Source of the DNA: Streptomyces dysideae
GTDB taxonomy: Bacteria > Actinomycetota > Actinomycetes > Streptomycetales > Streptomycetaceae
Assembly (NCBI RefSeq): GCF_001514305.1
Contig: NZ_KQ949083.1
Span: 24,624 to 88,623 of the forward strand
Length of the DNA: 64,000 nucleotides
Direction of reading: 5' to 3'
In this document: positions 18,833 through 27,080 of the stretch, piece by piece
Layout of the letters: every line of letters starts with the position of its first letter
Position numbering within the stretch: position 1 is the stretch's first letter
Made by a program: the position numbers and the translations under genes
The notes under the pieces: generated by a model
Told to the model about the DNA's origin: nothing
Seen by the model: the letters and a program-made list of their open reading frames with translations, nothing else
The model's database searches: none

Positions 18833-21754
18833 GTGCCGGATTTCTGGGGCACCCGAGACACCTTGTCCCGCGACCGTGAACTGTTCCTGGGGGGCGAGTC
18901 GGCCGTAACCGGCCTGCGCGCGCCGATCCTGAGTTCATGGCGGCGTTGCGCCTCCATGGGACTGTCGCCGGAGACCATCGAACCTCCGTACCACGCGGAC
19001 CTGGACATGGACAGCCGGCTCATCCGTGCGGCGGCGCCCGTGCTCGATCGGCTGGAATCCGAGGTGGCGGGCGCGCGCATGGGCGTGGTCCTCGCCGACC
19101 GGCACGGCGTGATCCTGCACTGCCGGGCCGATGAGAAGGCGCTGTACCGGCGCTTCGAGGTGGTTCGGCTCGCACCCGGCTTCACCTACTCCGAGGAGTA
19201 CGTCGGCACCCACGGCATCGCCACGGCCTTGGAGGAGCGGCAGGATTTCCGCGTCTTCGGCGCCGAGCACTTTGCCAACAGCCTGCGGCCCTTCGTGTCG
19301 TTGGGCGCCGTCGTCCGCGACCCGCTCAGCGGAAGCCTCGAAGGCGTGGTCGGTCTCACCTCCGGGTGCGCCGACGCCAATCCGGCCATGGCGTCCCGGG
19401 TCCGTAAGGCGGCCGAGGCCATCGCGCTGCGGCTGCTGGAGCAGCGTACGGAACGGGAGCGTGCCCTGCTCCAGGAGGCGCTGCAGGTCGAGCGCCGTGT
19501 ACAGGTGGCGATGGCGGACATGACGCAGACCCCGCCCGGCCCGTACGGCCCACCCGTTTCGTCCCTCACCGACAGTGACCGGAAAGTCCTGCGGGAGAAG
19601 GCCACGGAGCTCATTTCAGCGGCCCCCGACACCGCGGTGCGGGTGCCGCTGTCCGGAGACCGTGTGGCCGCGCTCGTGTGCCGTCCTGTTGCGGGGGCCC
19701 TGGGCGAGGAGGGTGTGGCGGTCAGGCTCAGCTTTGTCGGCGACGCACCAGGGCATCGTCCGGTGACGGTGCCGGACGGGACCGGCAGTGCCTCGACGGG
19801 CGGCACACGGGCGGACGGCGCACCGACGGCGATGCTTTCGCCTCCCACTCCGGACGGGCCCCGGGAGGCAGCCCCACCGGCCCAGGCGGCGGGTGAGGAG
19901 TCACCGGGTCACGAGGAGCCGGCGGACGGAGACGTACCGGGCGTCCCGGTGGACAGGGCGCCGACAGGGCAGGGGCCCGCTGAGGGCGCGGTGACGGATG
20001 CCCCCGTCGAGTGGCTGCTGGCGGTCGGCCAACCGGAGATGGGGCGGCTCGCGATGGCCGCGCGAGAGCGCCTCGAACTGCTGTACGACGCAAGTATCCG
20101 CATCGGCACCACGCTGGACGTCACGCGGACCGCGGAGGAACTGGCCGAGGTGGTCGTCCCGCGGTTCGCCGACATCGTCACGGTCGATCTGCTGGAGCCC
20201 GTGCTGCGCGGAGACGAAGCCCTCGTCCCGGATACGCCACTGCAGCGGGCGGCGCTCGGCGCCCACCACGCCGACCCGCCGTTCCGCCCGGCCGGCAAAC
20301 GGATCAGCTTCGCCTCTTCCGCACCGCAGGCCCGATGCTTCGCCGAGGGGCTGGCGGTCCTCGAACCGGATGTGCGCGCCGTTCCCGAATGGCTGGCCCA
20401 GGACCCCGGCCGCGTCCAGCAGCTCGTGGAGTACGGCATCCACTCCCTCATCGCCGTCCCGCTGCGTACCCGCAGGGTGACGCTGGGGCTCACGACCTTC
20501 TACCGCTGCCGGGATTCCCGGCCCTTCGAGGAGGACGACCTGCACCTGGCGGAGGAGCTCATCGCCCGCGTCGCCATCTGTGTCGACAACGCCCGCCGCT
20601 TCACCCGCGAGCAGACCGTCGCCCTCACCCTGCAGCGGAGCCTGCTGCCGGGCGTCCTCCCGGAACAGACCGCGGTCGAGGTCGCCCATCGGTACCTGCC
20701 CGCCCAGATCGCCGTGGGCGGGGTGGGCGGCGACTGGTTCGACGTCATCCCGCTGTCCGGGGCGCGCGTCGCCCTGGTCGTCGGCGACGTCGTCGGACAC
20801 GGCCTGCACGCCGCCGTCACCATGGGGCGGCTGCGCACCGCGGTCCACAACTTCGCCACCCTGGACCTGGCCCCCGACGAGCTTCTCGGCCGCCTCGACG
20901 ACCTGGTCATCACCCTGGGCCAGGAAGGAACGCTCCGACCGGGCGGGGACTACATCATCGGTGCCACCTGTCTGTACGCGGTGTACGACCCGGTCTCCCA
21001 GCGGTGCACGGTGGCCCGAGCCGGCCACCCCCCGCCCGCGGTGGTCGACCCCGACGGCGCCGTCCACTTCCCGGACCTGCCGGCCGGCCCTCCCCTCGGC
21101 CTGGGCGGCCTTCCCTTCGAGTCCGCCGAACTGCAGCTGCCGGAGGGCAGCCAGCTGGTCCTCTACACCGACGGACTCATCGAGGACCGCGACCTGGACA
21201 TCGACGTGGCCCTCGAACGGCTGCGGGCTGCCTTGTCCCACGCCGACCGGGCTCCCGAACAGACCTGTGAGTCGGTGCTGCGAGTCCTGCCCGGCCCCGG
21301 CTCCACCGACGACGTGACCTTGCTCGTCGCCCGCACCCGCGCCCTCAGCGCCGACCACACCGCATGCTGGGACGTGCCCACCGACCCGGCGGCGATCTCC
21401 GCCGTCCGTGAGGCCGCCGTCCGACAGCTGACGGCATGGGGCCTGGAGGACTGCGCCTTCACCACGGAACTCGTGCTCAGCGAGCTGGCAACGAACGCCA
21501 TCCGGCACGCCACCGGGCCCGTCCAGGTCCGTCTGCTCCGCGACCGGGTGCTCATCTGTGAGGTCTCCGACGGCAGCAGTACCTCCCCCCACCTCCGCCA
21601 GGCCGCAGCGACCGACGAGGGCGGGCGCGGCCTGTTCCTCGTCGCCCAACTCGCCCAGCGCTGGGGAACCCGCTACACCCCGCGGGGCAAGGTCATCTGG
21701 GCCGAGCAGCCCCTGTCCCCCACACCGGCACCTCTCGAACTGTCGTCCTGGTGA
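18833..21754 (+). CDS. SpoIIE-type PP2C phosphatase with sensory GAF domains and C-terminal HATPase
   Basis: This multidomain signalling protein of about 973 residues probably controls a sigma or anti-sigma pathway. Residues 20-230 form an AcoR-like GAF sensor (ILSSWRRCASMGLSPE, then YVGTHGIATALEER). An acidic linker of about 100 residues follows. A second GAF spans roughly 350-560 (RLELLYDASIRIGTTLDVTR). The SpoIIE phosphatase follows with its metal motifs GGVGGDWFDVI, VVGDVVGHGLHAA and STDDVTLLVAR. The last 130 residues are a GHKL ATPase (LVLSELATNAIRHATG, DEGGRGLFLVAQ), a kinase-like domain that could phosphorylate STAS proteins. The GTG at 18,833 has a strong AGGGGAGG site six bases away; in-frame starts at 18,719 and 18,725 lack one. 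Confidence 0.88.
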   Translation: MPDFWGTRDTLSRDRELFLGGESAVTGLRAPILSSWRRCASMGLSPETIEPPYHADLDMDSRLIRAAAPVLDRLESEVAGARMGVVLADRHGVILHCRADEKALYRRFEVVRLAPGFTYSEEYVGTHGIATALEERQDFRVFGAEHFANSLRPFVSLGAVVRDPLSGSLEGVVGLTSGCADANPAMASRVRKAAEAIALRLLEQRTERERALLQEALQVERRVQVAMADMTQTPPGPYGPPVSSLTDSDRKVLREKATELISAAPDTAVRVPLSGDRVAALVCRPVAGALGEEGVAVRLSFVGDAPGHRPVTVPDGTGSASTGGTRADGAPTAMLSPPTPDGPREAAPPAQAAGEESPGHEEPADGDVPGVPVDRAPTGQGPAEGAVTDAPVEWLLAVGQPEMGRLAMAARERLELLYDASIRIGTTLDVTRTAEELAEVVVPRFADIVTVDLLEPVLRGDEALVPDTPLQRAALGAHHADPPFRPAGKRISFASSAPQARCFAEGLAVLEPDVRAVPEWLAQDPGRVQQLVEYGIHSLIAVPLRTRRVTLGLTTFYRCRDSRPFEEDDLHLAEELIARVAICVDNARRFTREQTVALTLQRSLLPGVLPEQTAVEVAHRYLPAQIAVGGVGGDWFDVIPLSGARVALVVGDVVGHGLHAAVTMGRLRTAVHNFATLDLAPDELLGRLDDLVITLGQEGTLRPGGDYIIGATCLYAVYDPVSQRCTVARAGHPPPAVVDPDGAVHFPDLPAGPPLGLGGLPFESAELQLPEGSQLVLYTDGLIEDRDLDIDVALERLRAALSHADRAPEQTCESVLRVLPGPGSTDDVTLLVARTRALSADHTACWDVPTDPAAISAVREAAVRQLTAWGLEDCAFTTELVLSELATNAIRHATGPVQVRLLRDRVLICEVSDGSSTSPHLRQAAATDEGGRGLFLVAQLAQRWGTRYTPRGKVIWAEQPLSPTPAPLELSSW

Positions 21755-21809
21755 TCCCTCCCTCCAGGCCGCGTCCGAGGGGCCGCCACAGCAAGAGGTG
21801 AAGCACATC

Positions 21810-22571
21810 ATGCAGGCCAAGGAACGCCAGCGGCGGATCGTGGCTCTGGCTCGCGAGGAAGGACAGGCGAGTGTGGAGCAGCTGGCCGAGACCCTTTCGG
21901 AGAGCCCGGAGACCATCTGGCAGGATCTGACCCTGCTGGAACGCCAGGGTCTGCTGCGGCGGGTGCAAGGCGGAGCGATGCCTCTCAGGCGGCTCGGTTT
22001 CGAGCCGGACCTGCCCACGCGTGGCGTGGTGATGGAGGACGAGAAGAGGAGGATCGCCGCGGCCGCTCTGGACGAGGTGCCCGACGAGGGAGTGATCCTG
22101 CTGGACGCCGGGTCGACCACCGTCCGCCTTGCCGAACTGCTGCCCGCCGGCCGTGAGCTGACGGTGATCACCAACAGCCTGCCGATCGCCCAACTGCTCG
22201 CGCAGCACGCGGAGCTCACGGTCCTCACCCTGGGCGGCCGCGTACGGGCTCGTACGCTCGCGGAAGTCGATGTGGTCGCCGTCCGCACCCTGCGGACGTT
22301 CCTCATCGACGTGTCCTTCCTGGCGACCAACGGCGTCTCGGTCGAACATGGCCTGACCACACCGGACCTGGCCGAAGCGGAGGTCAAACGGGCGATGTGC
22401 CAGCGCGCGCGGAGGGGGGTGCTGCTCGCTGACAGCAGCAAGGTCGGGAACGACACTTTCTGCCGGTTCGCCGAACTCCGCGACTTCGACGTCATGGTCA
22501 CCGACACCGGTATGGAGGCAGAGGTCGCCGTGGATTTCGCCGAGGTGGGGCCGCGCGTCATCCGCGTGTGA
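21810..22571 (+). CDS. DeoR/GlpR family transcriptional regulator
   Basis: This 253-residue repressor has an N-terminal winged helix (ERQRRIVALAREEGQASVEQ, then LERQGLLRRVQGGAM). The sugar-phosphate-sensing DeoRC domain follows with LLDAGSTTVRLAELLP, VITNSLPIAQLL and FLATNGVSVEHGLTTPDLAE. DeoR repressors next to PTS genes usually respond to a phosphorylated sugar such as fructose-1-phosphate. It lies downstream of the SpoIIE gene rather than inside the fru operon, so control of fru is an inference. The ATG follows AAGAGGTGAAGC. Confidence 0.88.
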   Translation: MQAKERQRRIVALAREEGQASVEQLAETLSESPETIWQDLTLLERQGLLRRVQGGAMPLRRLGFEPDLPTRGVVMEDEKRRIAAAALDEVPDEGVILLDAGSTTVRLAELLPAGRELTVITNSLPIAQLLAQHAELTVLTLGGRVRARTLAEVDVVAVRTLRTFLIDVSFLATNGVSVEHGLTTPDLAEAEVKRAMCQRARRGVLLADSSKVGNDTFCRFAELRDFDVMVTDTGMEAEVAVDFAEVGPRVIRV

Positions 22572-22620
22572 CGTTCTTCTCCTCCCCCGCCGCGCCGGCG
22601 CCGGGCCGGTGGCCCGGTGG

Positions 22621-23016
22621 TCAGCTCGGCTGGGGGTGGCCGAAGAGCAGGTCGTAGCCCACTGGGAGCTGGATCAGGATCCGGTTCATCAGGTCTTCGC
22701 CGGTGGTGTCGGCCACGACGCTGAGCACGGCGCTGACATCCCACGTCGCGGTCTTCTCGGTCGCGCCTTCGATCCAGGCCGCGGCCGCCCGGATGAACCG
22801 CTCGGGCGGGAGGGGCTCGTGCGCCTGGAGGGGGTTGAGCAGTACCAGCGCCAGCGTCTCGGGGAGCCGGGCGGCCGGCTCAGCCCGCGCCTCGCCCACG
22901 AGATGCGCGCCCAGCAGGGCGAGAACGACGCGGGAAGCCCGCTCCGCCTCTTCTCGTGAGGGATACTCGCCACGTTCCTGGACTGTGGACAAAAACGCGT
23001 CCCACTGCGTACGCAT
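22621..23016 (-). CDS. DUF2267 domain protein
   Basis: This 131-residue soluble helical protein has the DUF2267 pattern. It starts MRTQWDAFLSTVQERG and continues EEAERASRVVLALLGAHLVG, RLPETLALVLLNPLQAH and VSAVLSVVADTTGEDLMNRI. Its function is unknown. DUF2267 genes often lie in Streptomyces stress or dormancy regions together with universal-stress and nitroreductase genes, as happens a few kilobases away. The ATG at 23,016 is preceded by AAGGAGGACATC. It converges with the DeoR gene. Confidence 0.75.
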   Translation of the reverse strand: MRTQWDAFLSTVQERGEYPSREEAERASRVVLALLGAHLVGEARAEPAARLPETLALVLLNPLQAHEPLPPERFIRAAAAWIEGATEKTATWDVSAVLSVVADTTGEDLMNRILIQLPVGYDLLFGHPQPS

Positions 23017-23675
23017 GATGTCCTCCTTGTGCACACCCAACCAGTGATCGCCGCGGCCCGCTGGACCAGTTCGACTTTCACGATAAATCTTCGGCTGAGC
23101 AGCCGGGACCTGTCGCGGTACCGCCGCAGGAGACACCGTTAATCACGTGACGGATGCCAAGCCGGGATGGCGGAGGTCCAGATCATGCCGACCATCTGCT
23201 GGGCGGTCGCCTCACCGGCTCCTTGGCCCAGGATGCTCGGCGCCGGTTCCACCGGTCGGGCGGGTGGGGCTGCGGGCGCGGCGCCATGAGGCAGACCAGC
23301 AGTTCGGCAGTGGGCCGGGGACTCCCTCACAGCACGCTTCTCCCTTTGATCGCAGTCGGCGTCAGCGCCGGCGGCGTTCCGGCCCGCGGACGCAGTTGCC
23401 GTTGAAGTGCCTCGCCGTGCGGCGGTGGCACATTACCCGCCCTGGCCCACTCCGCACGGCACGGACGACACCGTGACCCGGCGTGATTCACCCGATTGGC
23501 CGAGCGGTATACCCGCGCTTGCAGTGGCAGTCGGCCGGGTGACGCTGCGGATGTTGGCGGGTCGGCGCTGTCCTGCTCGGCGGGCGATCTTCGCGCCGCT
23601 CGTTGAGGATGGCTCGGGGCCCGACCACAAGGAGAGTCCGGTCGCTACGGCCCCCCGACAGCGAGGGAGTCCTTG
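23017..23675. other. 660-bp region without a supported gene
   Basis: Several short ORFs occur, but none has a convincing ribosome site, family resemblance or consistent third-position GC bias. The region is locally less GC-rich around 23,080-23,140 (AAATCTTCGGCTGAG, GTTAATCACGTGACGG), which suits a promoter for the DUF2267 gene. The last 60 bp before 23,676 hold the AAGGAGAG and AGCGAGGGAGTCC purine runs that can serve the next gene. I see no repeats or RNA gene. Confidence 0.4.
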
Positions 23676-24623
23676 ATGGCAGTGACGACGAATGCGCTCA
23701 TTCCGGCGCTGGAAGACGCCCGTCAGGCCCACGCAGCAGTCATCGACCGTTTCCGGTCCGATGTGAACGTCACCCCCGCCGGCCCGCACCGGTCGGTACT
23801 GGAAGAGCACATGTCGACCACGCAGGAGCACATCGCCCGCATCGACGACCGCATCCGCGTACTGCGTCCCAGTCGCCCGCTGCAGGACACGATCCAGTCG
23901 GTCGGGCTCCTGGCCCGCGATGCCGTCCGGCTGGCCCGGCTGCCCTGGGAGATCGGCGCGCTGATGGCCGCCGAGACCGTGCGTGGTCGGCAGTCGGTCG
24001 GCGAGCGCCGCCTGCTGAGGAACGCCAAGGACGAGTACGCGATCACCGCGCGGGCGGTGGCAGCCTGCAGGGCCGGTCAGAGCATTGCCGAAGAGGCCCA
24101 GGACCAGGCTGCCGCCGACCTGTTCGAGGCGCTGCTGGGCCAGGACGAGGAGCTGTTGCGCCGGCTGCAGGACAGCCTCGCCGAACACGCCGCGGCCGTT
24201 GCGGCGGAAGCCGACGGCGGCCGACGCCCATCCGCCGAAGGCGGGCCGGACGACGCGGCCGCGCGCACGGCCGAGGAGGTCCAGGGCACGGTCACCCGGC
24301 CCGAGGGCCTGCCGGTCTCCGGCTATGAGCAGCTCAGCGTCAGCGACATCACCGGGCAACTGCGCATGCTGTCCCAGGTGGATCTCACCGTCATCGAGGG
24401 CTACGAGCGAGCGCATGCCGACCGGCCCGAGATCCTCAACACCATCGAGCGGCTGAGGGGAAGCGAGCCCTGGCCCGTCTATGACGACATGACCGCCGAC
24501 CAGATCAAAGCCCGGCTCCACAGTGCCGACCCCGCCGTGGCCGGGGAGGTGCTGGAGTACGAGCGCGGCCATCGTCGGCGCAGCGCGGTCATCACTGCCG
24601 CCGAGGCGCGCATCGCCCTGTGA
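23676..24623 (+). CDS. hypothetical protein with two C-terminal DUF8129-like repeats
   Basis: This 315-residue soluble, mostly helical protein begins MAVTTNALIPALEDARQAHA. Its first 180 residues look ferritin-like or coiled-coil (helices around DAVRLARLPWEIGALMAAE and LFEALLGQDEELLRRLQDS). A linker rich in Ala, Asp and Glu follows. The last 100 residues contain two related motifs, LPVSGYEQLSVSDITGQLR...IEGYERAHADR and WPVYDDMTADQIKARL...VLEYERGHRRR. This short module recurs in actinobacterial proteins as DUF8129. The role is unknown. The ATG is used rather than the TTG three bases upstream. Confidence 0.7.
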   Translation: MAVTTNALIPALEDARQAHAAVIDRFRSDVNVTPAGPHRSVLEEHMSTTQEHIARIDDRIRVLRPSRPLQDTIQSVGLLARDAVRLARLPWEIGALMAAETVRGRQSVGERRLLRNAKDEYAITARAVAACRAGQSIAEEAQDQAAADLFEALLGQDEELLRRLQDSLAEHAAAVAAEADGGRRPSAEGGPDDAAARTAEEVQGTVTRPEGLPVSGYEQLSVSDITGQLRMLSQVDLTVIEGYERAHADRPEILNTIERLRGSEPWPVYDDMTADQIKARLHSADPAVAGEVLEYERGHRRRSAVITAAEARIAL

Positions 24624-24641
24624 CGATCGGTATCTCCCTGA

Positions 24642-24689
24642 GACAGTGTGCGAGCAGCCGCCGTCCGCGGCGGCTGCTCGCACACTGTC
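24642..24689. terminator. bidirectional terminator with a 22-bp perfect stem
   Basis: A 22-bp perfect inverted repeat (left arm starting GACAGTGTGCGAGCAG) closes on a 4-base loop. It lies between two convergent genes, so it can end transcription from both sides. Confidence 0.85.
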
Positions 24690-24771
24690 GCTCAGCGTCG
24701 CGTTGACGCCCTCGGTGTTGCTCTCGTTTCCAGCAGGCTCCCCATCCGTCCGAACGCGCCGGCGGTTCCGG

Positions 24772-25824
24772 TCATCGTTCGTCCGTGGCCATCCGTCGCG
24801 TCGGCTGAGGTGCGGTGGCCTGAAGGATGACGCGGGCGAGCAGCTCGGGTGCGTCCAGCATGGGGACGTGGCCGCAGTCGGGCAGTGGCACCAGGCGGGC
24901 GCCCGGGATCATGGCTTGGGCCCGGGCTGCTTGCTTGGGCGGCAGGAGACGGTCGCGGGTGCCCCAGGCGATGGTGACCGGCACATCCGGGATGTCGCCG
25001 GCGAACAGGTGCGGTGCGCGGCCGGCCCGCAAGGTGGCCTGGAAGGCGGCCGAATCCCGCAGCATGCGCAGGGCGGAGGCCACCGCGTGCGGCGGACACA
25101 GGCTGGCCTGCCCGTACAGGGTGCCGGTCAGGACGGCGCGGGCGGCCGCGGTGTCGGCCAGGGCCTCCAGAGCCCTGTCCGGCAGCAGGCGCACGCCCTG
25201 GTGGGCCGCGGTCAGCAGAGCATAGGCATACCGTCGCTCGGCAGGCGTCCAGAAGCCCGCCGGGGCCAGCGCGGTCACGCTGCGCGCGAGTCCGGCCTGC
25301 CCCAGGCGCAGCGCGATCAGCCCGCCCAGGGAGTGGCCCACCACGTGCGGTCGTTCCACGCCCAGCGCGGTGAACACCGAGCCCAGCCAGGCCACAGCCG
25401 TCTCAAGGTCGCGGGGCACGCCCCGGTCGAGGTCGGGGGACTGGCCGAAGCCCGGCAGGTCCATCGCGATGATCTCCCGTCGCCCGGTCAGCAGCGGTAC
25501 CACCGCATCCCAAGCCTGCCGGTGGCAGCCCAGGCCGTGCAGCAGGACCACTGCCTCACCGGTTCCTTGCCGCTCGTAGGCCACCGTCACCGGGTCGAGG
25601 TCGGCCGCCCGGCCCTGGACGAACCAGGCCGCCCGCGGCTTGACGACCACATGCCCCCGCTCACCGTCCTGCGTCGGGGTGGGCTCGCGCCACAGCATCG
25701 GCCAGCTCAGCAGAGCCCGTAGGTCGGCCCCTACCTGCGTGACACCGCCGCTCCGGCCTACAGAGAGAAGAGCAGAGATCCAGGCCATAGTCGGACACCT
25801 CACATGCTCCGCGCCCGGGGTCAC
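24772..25824 (-). CDS. alpha/beta hydrolase
   Basis: The protein of up to 350 residues has a standard alpha/beta hydrolase fold from about residue 85. Visible marks are the oxyanion segment VVLLHGLGCHRQAWDAVVP, the AMDLPGFGQSPD strand, the nucleophile elbow VVGHSLGGLIAL with catalytic Ser, the acid in IAWGTRDRLLPP and the His in LPDCGHVPMLDAPE. The substrate is unknown. The first 50 or so residues are not conserved in the family and have no good ribosome site. Starts further in, such as the ATG of MLWREPTPTQ, are equally possible. No signal peptide is seen. Confidence 0.85.
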   Translation of the reverse strand: MTPGAEHVRCPTMAWISALLSVGRSGGVTQVGADLRALLSWPMLWREPTPTQDGERGHVVVKPRAAWFVQGRAADLDPVTVAYERQGTGEAVVLLHGLGCHRQAWDAVVPLLTGRREIIAMDLPGFGQSPDLDRGVPRDLETAVAWLGSVFTALGVERPHVVGHSLGGLIALRLGQAGLARSVTALAPAGFWTPAERRYAYALLTAAHQGVRLLPDRALEALADTAAARAVLTGTLYGQASLCPPHAVASALRMLRDSAAFQATLRAGRAPHLFAGDIPDVPVTIAWGTRDRLLPPKQAARAQAMIPGARLVPLPDCGHVPMLDAPELLARVILQATAPQPTRRMATDER

Positions 25825-26143
25825 CGAGCGACAGACAGCGCATCCGCATGAATTAACAGCCTACGAGCGCCCCATGTTTCACGCATGTTCACTGCCGCCA
25901 CGCCAGCAGTATTCCGATCGATCGTTTCTCACCGTCACCGATCAGCAAGGTTGCCCCAGCCGATGAAGCCCTCGGTGACTCCCGGGCCCTGCTGTTCGAC
26001 GAACAGGTGTACAGGTTGTTCGCGGCGTAGATCCGGTGACGTGCGCCGCCGCGGGGTGAACGGCTACCGGTGTACGTCCGTATCACTCGTCGTACGCCTG
26101 TCCGCACGTGCGGACAGAACGCACGGATACGGAGAGGTGCTCG
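25825..26143. other. intergenic region between divergent genes
   Basis: About 320 bp separate the hydrolase and lipoprotein genes. It holds the 20-bp palindrome listed separately and an open stretch at about 25,960-26,030 that reads DEALGDSRALLFDEQVYRLF before a stop. That stretch looks like the tail of a lost gene, but I do not recognise it. Confidence 0.35.
26098..26117. promoter_or_regulatory. 20-bp perfect palindrome upstream of the lipoprotein gene
   Basis: CTGTCCGCACGTGCGGACAG is a perfect inverted repeat ending 26 bp before the lipoprotein start codon. This is a position where a repressor would block transcription. Which regulator binds is unknown. Confidence 0.5.
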
Positions 26144-26611
26144 GTGCGGCAGTCAGTTCGGGGAAACGCCCGGCGTGCGGCGCTGGCCGGTGCGCTGGCC
26201 CTGCTTCCGCTGGCCACGGCATGCGGCGGCGGTGGCGAAGGCGATGCCGCCGCGAAGAGTGAGCCGACGAAGGTCTCCGCCACCGCTGCCGGCGTCGTGG
26301 CACCGGCCAAGGTCGAGGTGATCGCCGGCCTGACGGGCTGCGAGGCCAAGATCCGGGTCGAGGCGGAGCAACTGCGCGAGGGCGCCTGCCACACCAAGAA
26401 GGGCGACTACCTCATCACCACGTTCCCCACGGAGAAGTACAAGCAGACCTGGCTGGACACGGCCTCCATCTACGGCGGCAAGTACCTCGTCGGCACACGC
26501 TGGGTGGTCAGCGCGCCGCCGAAGCTGCTGGAGGGGTTCCGTGCCCAACTGGGCGGCACCGTCCAGCAGTTGCGGGGCACGGGTCCGAGCGCCGCCCCGA
26601 GCGCGTCGTAA
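26144..26611 (+). CDS. exported lipoprotein of unknown function
   Basis: This 155-residue protein has a lipoprotein signal: basic RQSVRGNARRAALAG, a hydrophobic core and the lipobox LATAC with a Gly-rich spacer. The mature part contains LTGCEAKIRVEAEQL and EGACHTKKGDYLITTFP, so two cysteines could form a disulfide. It ends in a low-complexity Ser/Ala/Pro tail. Streptomyces encode many such small surface lipoproteins; I do not recognise a function. The GTG at 26,144 is preceded by GGAGAGG. It converges with the DUF6174 gene remnant six bases away. Confidence 0.7.
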   Translation: MRQSVRGNARRAALAGALALLPLATACGGGGEGDAAAKSEPTKVSATAAGVVAPAKVEVIAGLTGCEAKIRVEAEQLREGACHTKKGDYLITTFPTEKYKQTWLDTASIYGGKYLVGTRWVVSAPPKLLEGFRAQLGGTVQQLRGTGPSAAPSAS

Positions 26612-26616
26612 CGCCA

Positions 26617-27060
26617 CTACGTGTGGGCGCTGATGACGTACAGCGCCTCGTCGTCCGTGGCGTTCTCCTCCCAGTCCAGCGAGATCCGCACCGGGTGCCC
26701 GTCGGCCGCCTACTCCGCCTCGGCCCTGTCCGCGCCGTCGCGGCGGGCCTGCTCCATTTCCGCCAATAGCCCGCTGATGGTGGGCACTTGATCGGGCAGG
26801 TCACGGACCACCCGCCGCGCGCTCCCGTCGAGGCCGACCGCCTCCGCGACCCCGCCGTCCCGGACCGTCACCCGGAAGGTCCCGAGCAGGGCCCGTTCGC
26901 CCTCGCTCGACGTCAGCGTGTACGTGTACGCGGCGGGCTCCTCCCAGTCGCTCTCCGCGGCCGAGGGCGCCTCCGTGCCGCAGGCGGCGGTCGCGCACAG
27001 CAACCCGACGAGCAGTACGGCGGCGGACAGGGAGCGGGTGCGGGAGCGTACGGCGGTCAT
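26617..27060 (-). pseudogene. DUF6174 lipoprotein gene with an in-frame amber stop
   Basis: The gene starts at ATG 27,060 after a GAAAGGG site and encodes a lipoprotein signal (SLSAAVLLVGLLCATAACG). A DUF6174-like domain follows (AAYTYTLTSSEGERALLG, then QVPTISGLLAEMEQARRDG). At 26,712-26,710 the codon after RAEAE is TAG. Beyond it the same frame continues AADGHPVRISLDWEENATDD and EALYVISAHT to a natural stop at 26,617. That is the conserved end of the family (D..G.P..I..D.....DDE..Y.IS). A Tyr codon (TAC) normally sits near the stop position, so a single C-to-G change explains it. The product would lack the last 31 residues. Confidence 0.75.
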
Positions 27061-27080
27061 GGCGGCCCTTTCGGAGACGG

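Noticed and set aside
19901..22744. 947-codon minus-strand frame opposite the SpoIIE and DeoR genes
   Set aside because: No domain pattern; it spans two convincing plus-strand genes and their gap.
23147..23660. small genes in the 23.0-23.7 kb gap
   Set aside because: Several short frames on both strands lack ribosome sites and family resemblance.
25960..26030. gene tail reading DEALGDSRALLFDEQVYRLF
   Set aside because: It looks coding, but it is too short and unrecognised to call beyond a note in the intergenic entry.
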